From assembly GCA_003249015.1 (NCBI GenBank), contig QBLS01000007.1:139602-203601 (forward strand): 64,000 nt of DNA, read 5' to 3'. Of the stretch, positions 16,659 to 24,805 are shown in pieces. The position numbers and the translations under genes are program-made. Source of the stretch: Pseudanabaena sp. GTDB taxonomy: Bacteria > Cyanobacteriota > Cyanobacteriia > Pseudanabaenales > Pseudanabaenaceae. The notes under the pieces were generated by a model. That model was given only the letters and a program-made list of their open reading frames with translations. It made no database searches and had not been told where the DNA came from. Position 1 is the stretch's first letter; every line of letters starts with the position of its first letter.

Positions 16659-17286
16659 TTCCTAATTCTCGTAAACGTTGTGCTAAGCGATCAGCGCGTT
16701 GTTTTTCTAGTTGTAACTGCTCTGAGGCATCCTTGAGACTCGTAAACTTTCTTCCATCGGGGAAATATAGTTCCAACTGCTGACCACTCATGTCAAAGCG
16801 AATGCCCAATCGAGGACTAATCCAGTCATCGATTGCCTCAATTACATCCAACTCATTACCGATGCGTTGCCAACCTGTTAAATCAATGCGAGTAGGGTCG
16901 TATAGATAATATTCTTCAACACCATAGCGCTCATAAAACTTGAATTTTTTCGCCATCTCGCTGGCTCTATTCCCAGGGGAAAGAATTTCAAAAACCACTT
17001 GGGGAGCAATTCCATCCTCAACCCATTGCATATAAGAGCCTCGTCGCCCCTTCGGTCTGCCAATTACTACCATAGCATCAGGAGCCGTGCGAGTAGTATT
17101 GTCACCTTCGATGGGATACCAGAGCAAGTCACCTGCTACAAACACATTGGCATCATTAGCAAAGAGACATTCTAAATTCTCTTTGATCATTACGATCCAA
17201 TCAAACTGTTCTGTATTGTTGCTCATCGGCTGCCCGTCGTCATCTGGATAAATGATTTTTTGCGAAGGTGGCATTTGTAAAATCAT
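16636..17286 (-). CDS. Uma2-family (PD-(D/E)XK-like) protein
   Basis: 216 residues. The Uma2 core is visible as PDAMVVIGRPKG, VVFEILSPGNRASEMAKKF and YERYGVEEYYLYDP, a restriction-endonuclease-like fold found in very many copies in cyanobacteria. A C-terminal coiled-coil tail (EQLQLEKQRADRLAQRLREL) is usual for the longer subtype. Biological role is unsettled. It overlaps the start of the oxidoreductase gene. Family call is secure. Confidence 0.88.
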   Translation of the reverse strand: MILQMPPSQKIIYPDDDGQPMSNNTEQFDWIVMIKENLECLFANDANVFVAGDLLWYPIEGDNTTRTAPDAMVVIGRPKGRRGSYMQWVEDGIAPQVVFEILSPGNRASEMAKKFKFYERYGVEEYYLYDPTRIDLTGWQRIGNELDVIEAIDDWISPRLGIRFDMSGQQLELYFPDGRKFTSLKDASEQLQLEKQRADRLAQRLRELGIEDEVEN

Positions 17287-17362
17287 GGTGCGCCCTCAAG
17301 TAGGTCTTGAAATCAGTATATAACTTTCGCCGCCCACAGTGCTTTGCGCTAAAAGCGAACCC

Positions 17363-17462
17363 CCAGAATAATTTCAAGAGAGTTAATTCGCAACTCTCTT
17401 GAAATTATTCTGGCTGTAAGAGTTAAGTGGCGGCACATCGCGCCGCTACCTAACTCTTACAG
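17363..17462. repeat. Two abutting palindromes
   Basis: The first is perfect, with 22-bp arms (CCAGAATAATTTCAAGAGAG and complement, 17363-17413). The second (17413-17462) pairs GCTGTAAGAGTTA with TAACTCTTACAGC around a GGCGGCACATCGCGCCGC core. Both lie in the spacer between the divergent Uma2 and PhoX genes. Confidence 0.8.
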
Positions 17463-17468
17463 CACCTT

Positions 17469-17487
17469 GTTTACCTCGCCTTAAACT
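17469..17487 (+). promoter_or_regulatory. Weak PhoB-like box upstream of phoX
   Basis: GTTTACCT at 17469 and CTTAAACT at 17480 are spaced exactly 11 bases apart and match the cyanobacterial Pho repeat (YTTAAYYW) at 6/8 and 7/8. The next phased octamers do not match. Suggestive because the gene encodes a phosphatase. Confidence 0.4.
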
Positions 17488-17533
17488 TAGAAAGATAAGA
17501 TTGTGTTAAGAAATAATTATTCAAAGTTTACAG

Positions 17534-19750
17534 ATGACTATCAAACGCAGAGAATTTTTGACTTTTTTAGGTGGAATTAGTGGTGCGATGCTGTTTGATG
17601 TCATGCCACGCGATCGCACTTCCCGCTTTTCATTGCCCTTTCTCGAATCCGATGAGGCTCTAGCGGCTCCACTTTCAAGTTTGAGCTTTAAACCAGTCAA
17701 AGGAACGATGCCACTGTTTACTGATTCGATCGCTCCAGCAAAACAAATAGAAGCTTATCGTAATTTTGAAGTTGTTGATGATCTAGTTCTGCCTGAAGGC
17801 TTTACCTATCAGGTAATTGCGGCTTGGGGCGATCGGGTTGGTGATTCCCGATTTGGCTATAACAATGACTATCTGTCACTAGTTGAAACTAGCGCAAATG
17901 AAGGCTACTTAACCGTTAATTTTGAATATATCAGCAGCATTCCTTGGGAAGAATCTTACAGCCAAGTAATTGGCAAGTCTTTACCCTTCAAAGAAGTTGC
18001 CGATGAGCTAAGAACCTTAGGTAGCAAAGATATTGATGCTTGGGCTTTGGTCGATGCGAATCCTCTCAAGGATAAGATTAAGGAGATCGCCAAGGAAGCC
18101 CTAATCGATCTTGGCATTGGAGTTATCTCCTTAAAACGGAATCCTAACGGCACATGGGAACGGACTTACTCTCAAGCCGATCGCCGCATTACGGGTATCT
18201 CAGGATTAGAGGATGGACGCTACCTCAAGTCAACGGGACCTGCTGTAGATATTTTCCGCAAGACCGAGGGCTTAGGATATACAGACAAATTAGGCGATCG
18301 CATTATTGGCACATTTAACAACTGTGCTGGTGGCACTAGCCCTTGGGGAACCGTATTTAGTGCTGAAGAGAACTTTCAAAACTTTGTGCCTGAACCTGTG
18401 ATGGCGGATGGCACTTCCTTTGACCCCAGCAAGAAGAAGTTTAGCAAAGATGATGGGGAGCTAAATGGAGTTGGCAATCCCTTTGGAATGGCTGGCAATA
18501 AGTACGGCTGGATGGTGGAAGTTGATCCTGCCAATCCTGATGACTATGGAACTAAGCATACATGGCTAGGACGCTTTCGCCATGAAGCGGTCGGGATTCG
18601 TGCCGAAGCGGATAAGCCTTTGGTTTTCTATTCAGGTTGCGATCGCCGAGGTGGGCATCTCTATAAATTTGTCAGCAAAGGAATTGTGAAAAATGTCGCA
18701 GACAAGGGCAATTCCAAATTGTTAGAATCGGGAATGCTTTACGCCGCCAAATTTAACGCCGATGGGACTGGGAAATGGATTGCTTTGCGAACTAGTACTA
18801 TCGTAAATCCTGATCAACCTGAAATCCATGCGGGTAAGATGATTCCTTTGCCACAGCGTCCAGAGGGTGGTGTTTTTAAGGCAACGACATCTGAAGAAAT
18901 TAGCGAATTTAAGTCTCGGTTCAAGACTTTGGGAGATCTCTATGTAGGGAGCGATCGCGAAAAGCAAGGCGCTATCCTGATTGATGCTCATTTCGCCGCT
19001 AATGCTGCGGGGGCGACCTGTACCGCTCGTCCTGAAGATACCAAAGTCGCTCCCGATGGTTCACTTTTTGTTACTTATACATCAGGTGCGCCCAGTGGAG
19101 AAGATGGTAGCCCTGACCTTCGCATCTTTAAAGGGAACGATGGCAAAGCTTTTGAGTATGGCTGGATTATGCGTCTCAATGAGCAGGAAAACCAGCCTGA
19201 TGCCATGACTTTTAAGTGGTCATTAATCGCCACAGGTGGAGAACCTGCTGATGGCGGTTTAGGCTTTGCCAATCCTGATAACATCGCGATCGACAGTGGT
19301 GGCAATCTGTGGATGGTCACGGATATTTCAACTGACAAGTACAATCTCGCTATTCCCAGTCGTGTCGATGCTTCAGGCAAGCCCGTCAGTCAATCCAACT
19401 TGCGAGGGCTTTTTGGCAATAGTTCCATTTGGTACTTGCCCACTTCTGGCGCAGACATTGGCAAAGCATTTCTGTTTGGTTTTGGCCCAATGGAATGTGA
19501 AACCACGGGACCTTGGTTCACTCTCGACCAAAAGACACTATTTCTATCAATCCAACATCCTGGGGAAGTGAGAGGTATTCGCAAAGATATGGCGTTTGAG
19601 TCGCGCCAGTTCGCCATCAAAACTACCGATGGCAAAGAATTCATGCAAACTCGCAAGGTTCCCCTTGGTTCCAACTGGCCATCACGCCAGCCCAACGATC
19701 CACCCAAATCTGCGGTAGTCGCTATCCGCAAGATTAGCAATTTTGGATAG
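17534..19750 (+). CDS. phoX: PhoX-family alkaline phosphatase, Tat-exported
   Basis: 738 residues. The N-terminus IKRREFLTFLGGISGAML is a Tat-like signal (Arg pair, then a hydrophobic core). The rest matches the PhoX/DUF839 family: GFTYQVIAAWGDRVGD, NNDYLSLVE, FNNCAGGTSPWGT with the downstream E of SAEENF, GRFRHEA, SGCDRRGGHLYKF, and a late RPEDTKVAPDGSLFVTYT. PhoX enzymes are Fe/Ca-dependent secreted phosphomonoesterases made under phosphate starvation. A weak Pho-like box precedes the gene. The symbol follows the family name. A 21-bp-arm palindrome follows. Confidence 0.85.
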   Translation: MTIKRREFLTFLGGISGAMLFDVMPRDRTSRFSLPFLESDEALAAPLSSLSFKPVKGTMPLFTDSIAPAKQIEAYRNFEVVDDLVLPEGFTYQVIAAWGDRVGDSRFGYNNDYLSLVETSANEGYLTVNFEYISSIPWEESYSQVIGKSLPFKEVADELRTLGSKDIDAWALVDANPLKDKIKEIAKEALIDLGIGVISLKRNPNGTWERTYSQADRRITGISGLEDGRYLKSTGPAVDIFRKTEGLGYTDKLGDRIIGTFNNCAGGTSPWGTVFSAEENFQNFVPEPVMADGTSFDPSKKKFSKDDGELNGVGNPFGMAGNKYGWMVEVDPANPDDYGTKHTWLGRFRHEAVGIRAEADKPLVFYSGCDRRGGHLYKFVSKGIVKNVADKGNSKLLESGMLYAAKFNADGTGKWIALRTSTIVNPDQPEIHAGKMIPLPQRPEGGVFKATTSEEISEFKSRFKTLGDLYVGSDREKQGAILIDAHFAANAAGATCTARPEDTKVAPDGSLFVTYTSGAPSGEDGSPDLRIFKGNDGKAFEYGWIMRLNEQENQPDAMTFKWSLIATGGEPADGGLGFANPDNIAIDSGGNLWMVTDISTDKYNLAIPSRVDASGKPVSQSNLRGLFGNSSIWYLPTSGADIGKAFLFGFGPMECETTGPWFTLDQKTLFLSIQHPGEVRGIRKDMAFESRQFAIKTTDGKEFMQTRKVPLGSNWPSRQPNDPPKSAVVAIRKISNFG

Positions 19751-19763
19751 TGCAGTCTTGTAG

Positions 19764-19839
19764 CTATAAAAAGCGGTGCGTGGCAAAGCCACGCACCGCT
19801 TTTTATAGAAGAGTGGCAGCGCATCGCGCCATCACTCTT
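19764..19839. terminator. Two palindromes between convergent phosphatase genes
   Basis: 19764-19808 is a perfect stem CTATAAAAAGCGGTGCGTGGC-AAA with its complement. 19809-19839 is an imperfect AAGAGTGGCAGCGC-ATC stem. Together they separate phoX from the convergent nucleotidase gene. Confidence 0.75.
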
Positions 19840-19848
19840 TATGTGAGT

Positions 19849-22800
19849 TTAGCCCACTTTGACCTTAAGAACGATGTCGTTATAGTCAAAGTCACCGCCA
19901 CTTGGTAAATCTTCAAAACCGAAGGTATTATCACCAAGCAAACGAATGTGATCCACATTGCCAGGATTTGCTCCGAGATAAGCGAAGTAAGCTTGGCTAA
20001 CCTGACCACTCAAGAACTGAGCAGCAGTTCCATTACTAATCAGGAATGGAGCAAAAATGCTTCCACCAGCAAGAACCTTGTCATTAAAAGTCGCAGTTCC
20101 TTGATTGGCTACACTGAGGTCAATCGATTGAATCCGATTTTCGATCGCAGCTCTAGCATAACCACTTTGCCCAGGAGTGAAGTCGATTACGCCATCTCCA
20201 TTGACATCAATGCCACCGTCAACATTAGCCACACGGTAGAAGCCAACAAAGTTGTTAAAGGCGGCTTCACGGTTGACGGTGAAGTCAACACTTACATTGC
20301 CACCTAAAGAACGCAAGTCGAGTACTTCGCCTTGCTTGTTGTCTTGAAGCCCACCACCCAGAGACTTAGTAACTGTGGACGCGATCGCGTTAACCACAAA
20401 GCCTTCAAAGTTAATCCTAAAGCTACTTGATGTGACATTCGAGATTAAAGTCGTAGTTGTAGTTGAGAAAATGATTTCTCTAGACTTTCCAAACAAAATG
20501 TCATCGGCAGTACCATTCTTGATAATCGCAAAGCCGAGTTTGGCATTTTTGGAAAATCCAAGAGTCCTCGAATCGTTATCATCACCGTCATCGTCTTTAT
20601 CATCATCGTCATTAAAGCCAAAGCCATTAGGACGGTTGCTGATTAAAGATGAAATGACACGACCGCGATTGGTCTCTAGGAGTGATTTGAGATTAGGAGC
20701 AGTTCCCGATCCGTCAATTTCAAATACCACCAGCTCATTAACTGTGGAACTTACATTAACGCTGGTAATGTTAAAGACAATCTGGGTGAGGGCAGAGCTA
20801 CCTGTAAATTCAATCACCCCAGGAGTATTTTGGGTGAAACCTGTAGTCGTGAAAATACCATCGTTGCGAACGCTGAGGTTCTGGATGCGAGTGTCTTGCG
20901 CTGGTCTGACATCAGCCGCATTGAAAGGAATGTCATCAAAGCGATCGCCCAAGAATTCAGCGAGCGCATCTTGTTCAGAGCCAGTAGCTGCAAAGGTAAA
21001 CTTACCAGCATCAAGGGTCGGCGCTGCGTCAACTACGCCATTGAGGTTAACATCAACGGTTTCAGGACGGAGGTCAACACGTTTGGCTCGTTCTGCGTTT
21101 TCCTTAACAAATACAGGGAAGGGATAGCGATCGCCCCCAAGAGCATTAGCAGGAGTCTGTGCAGCAGTACCAGCTAAGAAGTTAAGTGTGACTGTACGGA
21201 AGGTACGATTAACGTCGCCAACTAGTACGCCGTTTTTAACCACAGTATCAAGTAGGGAACCGTCCTCATTGAGAACCACAAGGTTTTGAATACGTTGACC
21301 TTCTTGGGTAATTGCTCCAGTTGCTGTGTCAAAGGCGATTGCTTGCTTGGTTGGATCAAAGCTGAAAGAAATACCGCCAACCTGTGGAAACTGTCCTGGA
21401 GTTGCGCCTGGGCGAGTACCTGCTACTGCGTGCTCAATCACCCAGCGCAATTGCTGAGCAGTGAGGGTAATCAAGGTCAATCCATTATTGAATCGTAGAG
21501 AATTTTCTAGATCCAACTGAGAAATGTCACCTTCTTCCTTATTTGGAGCGAGGGGATTGGGCTGAGGAGGAAGAGTTTCGACATCATCTGCATCTGTTGA
21601 TCCAGCAGGAACCGATATAGCTCCAATATTGTCACGAATGCCACCACCATTTTTAATGGAAATAGTAACGGTCGGGTCAATCTTCTTAGCTAGGGCAAGG
21701 TTAGCGTCAGCCGTCAAGTTACCAAAGTTGGTTTCTTGAGTACGGACATCGCCACGAGTTCCATTTAGGAATACGCTCGTTTTCCCAAGGATTACATTGT
21801 CCTTAGATGCGATTACATCGCGGATACCATCAACGATCGCGACAACGTTAGTATTAGCCTTTTCGCGAGCGCTAACAGTCTCACCATAGACGCGATTAAC
21901 GCCTGCGGCATCAGTGGCATAAGCACCATTAATGGTCGAATTAAGCTTATCGGTAAGCAGTACACCATCATTATCGAATTCTGTAACCAAGCGTCCAACG
22001 TACTTGTAGTTGCCATCAGTATTGACAACGAGAATTGGCTTGCCATCAGTACCCACTCTTAAGGTTGGGTAGTCACCTTGGTCGGTGTCACCTGCACGGA
22101 GTACATCGTTGTCATCTAGTAGACGGGTATTAGAACCACCACCGATGACGATATCGACATCTTTTAGACGAGGAGCAACTTGCTCACTTTCGATCGCAAA
22201 CTGTTGGAAGTGAGATAACAGAACGATCTTATTAATGCCCTGAGCAGTTAGTAGATCAACAGTCTTTTGAATCTCGGCTGCCAAAGCTGCAAAATCATTG
22301 GGGTTGCCAGGGGTAACGATAGTCGCACCACTGGAGCTAATTGTTGGCAAGGTTGGAGTGGTTGCACCGACAATACCAATCTTTTGGTCGTCGGCTGTAC
22401 CCATTACTCCATCAATACCAGCAACCGTAATAACGGTACTTTCTGCAATCTTGCCCTTGATCGTGCTGGCTTCAGCAACTGGATTGGTGGAGAAATCGGT
22501 AGTGGCAAAAGATCTGCCTGCGCCAGTTTCTGGTGAAAAGTCTAAATTGGAACTGAGGTAAGGGAATGCAGTACCAGGGTTGCCACTACCAGTCCGAATG
22601 ATGCTAGCAACTTGGTTAAGCCCCAAGTCAAATTCGTGATTACCTAATGCAGAGGCTTGAACACCGATCGCATTGAGAATGCCAATGTCGCCACGTCCGA
22701 GGACTGGTGCTGAGCTAGTACCGAGTCCGCCAACGTTATTTAGTCTTGCATCACTAGAAGCATTGAAGAATGCTCCAGGAATGTAGTTGTCACCAGCGGA

Positions 22801-24528
22801 GAGAATTAGGGTGTTAGCTACAACGTTAGAAGGCAAGTCAGTAGCTGCTTTAAACTTATTGACGATTGCCGAGAAACCAAGGATGTTATCGAGGTCAGAA
22901 ACACCTGCCTCAAAGTCTGCTCCATGGAGAATTTGGAGGGAGAAGTTAGTTTGTACGTTAAATACGCCCACGGTGTTGCTTCCTTCAGAAGCAGTAATCA
23001 GTAAAGGATTACCAGTGGGGCTGTCAGTAGCCGCCACAAAGGTTAAGCCCTCAACACGAGCATCTTCAGGGGTGTTGATGTACTGGACGAATGTTGGTGA
23101 AGTTGGGTTGGTTACGTCATAAACAATCACATCGCCAACACGTTCAAGCCCAACAAACGCGTAGGTGCGCCCATTGATCACGCCAGTAACAACGCCTTCA
23201 GGTTCGGGCCCCTTGTTGTCACTGCGACTATCGAAACCACTGGTTGTTCCTTCTGAGTTAAACAGCGTAGGAGCAAATTGTGCTGTGAGCTTTTCTAGCT
23301 GATCGCCACTGTCAAATACAATGTTGCCGCTAGCATCCAAAATTGAGAAGGAACGACCACCAAAAGCAACAATCTGATCAAAGTCGCCATCGCCATCTGT
23401 GTCACCTGATTTGTTGGTAACTGTCAGACGACCAAGATTTTGCGCTTGCTTCAGAACTGCTTCGTTAGGGAAAACAGTGTTGTCTAGGTCATAGCTACCA
23501 CTGCTAACGCGAACTTCTTCGTTGTAAATTCCACCTTCACCTTGTCCAGTAATAATGCCACCCGCAGTTGGACGTACACGGGCATCTCCCTCATTGGCAA
23601 TCACGTAGAAGGTGTTACCACCAGAAACAAAGCTAGAAATTGCGTCAGGTTGGTAAGCACTAAATATTGGCTGATTGACGATGTTGATTTTACCGCCACC
23701 GCCTGATGTCCCATCGACATCGCGATCGCTAGCGTCAATCCCGTTACTACCGCCAAAGCCATTATTAGCAAGGCTAAAGTCTTTTAAACCCAGAGGCTTG
23801 ATGCTTGTGATTGTAGCTGTAGCGATATCTAGGAAGGCGATCGCATTAGCTTCTTGCAAAGTAACAGCCGCAGTCAAGCCATCGGCTGAAACGGCAATAT
23901 ATTCGGGTTCAACATCTTGGGCAACGGTTGTTGTTGTCCCAGTTGGTCCGCCGACTATTCTCAAACCATCAGCTCTAAGCTGAGTGATTTGGTCATTAAA
24001 ACTGGCAAAACCAGCATCTTGAACTGTCGCCGCGATCGTGCCACCAGCCAAATTAAGGCTGTTAATCGAGATGACGCTAACAGAGCCAACAGGATCGTTA
24101 GAAAAATTTTCGTTAGGTTCACCCTCATTGGCAACCAATACCTTGGTTCCATCAGGGGTGAAGGTAAGCATATCGGGCAAGAAGCCAACTTCTACAGAGT
24201 TTAAAAATGCACCGTCAGCAGCCCTAAAGAAGCTGACTCTTCCTTTCTGAATGGTATTAGGAGCCGCAGTATCGCGTACATCGTAGGCGACAGCCACTAA
24301 GCCATTCTTGATGGCTACGCTGTTAGGTGAGATCGTCGTACCAGCAGCACTAGTAAAACCAGGTGCTAGTTCACCAACTTTAGCTAAAACACCTTTGTTG
24401 CTAACGGAGTAAATATCTACTTTACTTGCAGCAACAACGAAGAGTCTGTCGCTAGCAGGATCGAAAGCAGGAATTTCTGAGGCGGTATTGCTCGTAGCAC
24501 TACCAACCTTGTTTAAAAATATTGACAT
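19849..24528 (-). CDS. Giant exoprotein: beta-propeller (choice-of-anchor I), 5'-nucleotidase, DUF4114
   Basis: 1559 residues. About 20-500 is a propeller-like domain of the choice-of-anchor I type (LFVVAASKVDIYSV, VGFLPDMLTFTPDG, NEGEPNE). About 520-1150 is a metallophosphatase plus 5'-nucleotidase: HGADFEAG, GNHEFDLG near 630, LLSHFQQ, NGGGIRD near 960 and the C-terminal NNGLTLITLTAQQL. A short DUF4114 domain closes the protein (about 1490-1559, FGFEDLPSGGDFDYNDIVLK). Acidic DxDxDG loops (DTDGDGDFD, DVNGDGVID) suggest calcium binding. No classical signal peptide; C-terminal features suit type I secretion. It should release phosphate from extracellular nucleotides. A four-repeat Pho box lies 59-99 bases upstream of the start. 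Confidence 0.85.
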   Translation of the reverse strand: MSIFLNKVGSATSNTASEIPAFDPASDRLFVVAASKVDIYSVSNKGVLAKVGELAPGFTSAAGTTISPNSVAIKNGLVAVAYDVRDTAAPNTIQKGRVSFFRAADGAFLNSVEVGFLPDMLTFTPDGTKVLVANEGEPNENFSNDPVGSVSVISINSLNLAGGTIAATVQDAGFASFNDQITQLRADGLRIVGGPTGTTTTVAQDVEPEYIAVSADGLTAAVTLQEANAIAFLDIATATITSIKPLGLKDFSLANNGFGGSNGIDASDRDVDGTSGGGGKINIVNQPIFSAYQPDAISSFVSGGNTFYVIANEGDARVRPTAGGIITGQGEGGIYNEEVRVSSGSYDLDNTVFPNEAVLKQAQNLGRLTVTNKSGDTDGDGDFDQIVAFGGRSFSILDASGNIVFDSGDQLEKLTAQFAPTLFNSEGTTSGFDSRSDNKGPEPEGVVTGVINGRTYAFVGLERVGDVIVYDVTNPTSPTFVQYINTPEDARVEGLTFVAATDSPTGNPLLITASEGSNTVGVFNVQTNFSLQILHGADFEAGVSDLDNILGFSAIVNKFKAATDLPSNVVANTLILSAGDNYIPGAFFNASSDARLNNVGGLGTSSAPVLGRGDIGILNAIGVQASALGNHEFDLGLNQVASIIRTGSGNPGTAFPYLSSNLDFSPETGAGRSFATTDFSTNPVAEASTIKGKIAESTVITVAGIDGVMGTADDQKIGIVGATTPTLPTISSSGATIVTPGNPNDFAALAAEIQKTVDLLTAQGINKIVLLSHFQQFAIESEQVAPRLKDVDIVIGGGSNTRLLDDNDVLRAGDTDQGDYPTLRVGTDGKPILVVNTDGNYKYVGRLVTEFDNDGVLLTDKLNSTINGAYATDAAGVNRVYGETVSAREKANTNVVAIVDGIRDVIASKDNVILGKTSVFLNGTRGDVRTQETNFGNLTADANLALAKKIDPTVTISIKNGGGIRDNIGAISVPAGSTDADDVETLPPQPNPLAPNKEEGDISQLDLENSLRFNNGLTLITLTAQQLRWVIEHAVAGTRPGATPGQFPQVGGISFSFDPTKQAIAFDTATGAITQEGQRIQNLVVLNEDGSLLDTVVKNGVLVGDVNRTFRTVTLNFLAGTAAQTPANALGGDRYPFPVFVKENAERAKRVDLRPETVDVNLNGVVDAAPTLDAGKFTFAATGSEQDALAEFLGDRFDDIPFNAADVRPAQDTRIQNLSVRNDGIFTTTGFTQNTPGVIEFTGSSALTQIVFNITSVNVSSTVNELVVFEIDGSGTAPNLKSLLETNRGRVISSLISNRPNGFGFNDDDDKDDDGDDNDSRTLGFSKNAKLGFAIIKNGTADDILFGKSREIIFSTTTTTLISNVTSSSFRINFEGFVVNAIASTVTKSLGGGLQDNKQGEVLDLRSLGGNVSVDFTVNREAAFNNFVGFYRVANVDGGIDVNGDGVIDFTPGQSGYARAAIENRIQSIDLSVANQGTATFNDKVLAGGSIFAPFLISNGTAAQFLSGQVSQAYFAYLGANPGNVDHIRLLGDNTFGFEDLPSGGDFDYNDIVLKVKVG

Positions 24529-24586
24529 GGAGGCTATTATTTCCTTCTCACTTCACCTCAATATTAGGAGCTGAATCTTAACTTCC

Positions 24587-24627
24587 CTAATAAGATCTAG
24601 ATAAGTTCTGGTTAAGATTTGGTTAAT
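24587..24627 (-). promoter_or_regulatory. Pho box (four 11-bp phased octamers)
   Basis: Read on the minus strand: ATTAACCA-aat-CTTAACCA-gaa-CTTATCTA-gat-CTTATTAG. The octamers match YTTAAYYW at 7, 8, 7 and 6 of 8 positions with constant 3-base spacers, the form described for PhoB/SphR sites in cyanobacteria. It ends 59 bases before the nucleotidase start. Confidence 0.78.
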
Positions 24628-24673
24628 AAAAGGATTGGATTTGCATTTTTTAGAACTTACATAAATGAACGAT

Positions 24674-24705
24674 ATGTAGGGGCAATTCATGAATTGCCCC
24701 TACAT
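24674..24705. repeat. Perfect palindrome ATGTAGGGGCAATTC...
   Basis: A 16-bp arm with no spacer. It resembles the TAGGGGC...GCCCCTA repeats common in cyanobacterial genomes and shares GTAGGGGCA with the repeat pair at 44685 and 47169. Confidence 0.85.
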
Positions 24706-24805
24706 TAAAGTCGGGTTTTCAGGTTTAAATAGCAAAAATAGAACTAGTCCAAATGCTTGGTGAATAAAGCTTTGTGTCACTATTACTTAAGATTCGTCAA
24801 TATCA

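Noticed and set aside
20375..21127. Long open frame antisense to the nucleotidase gene (and similar antisense frames elsewhere)
   Set aside because: It mirrors the codon pattern of the sense gene, shows no family features, and arises from skewed codon use.
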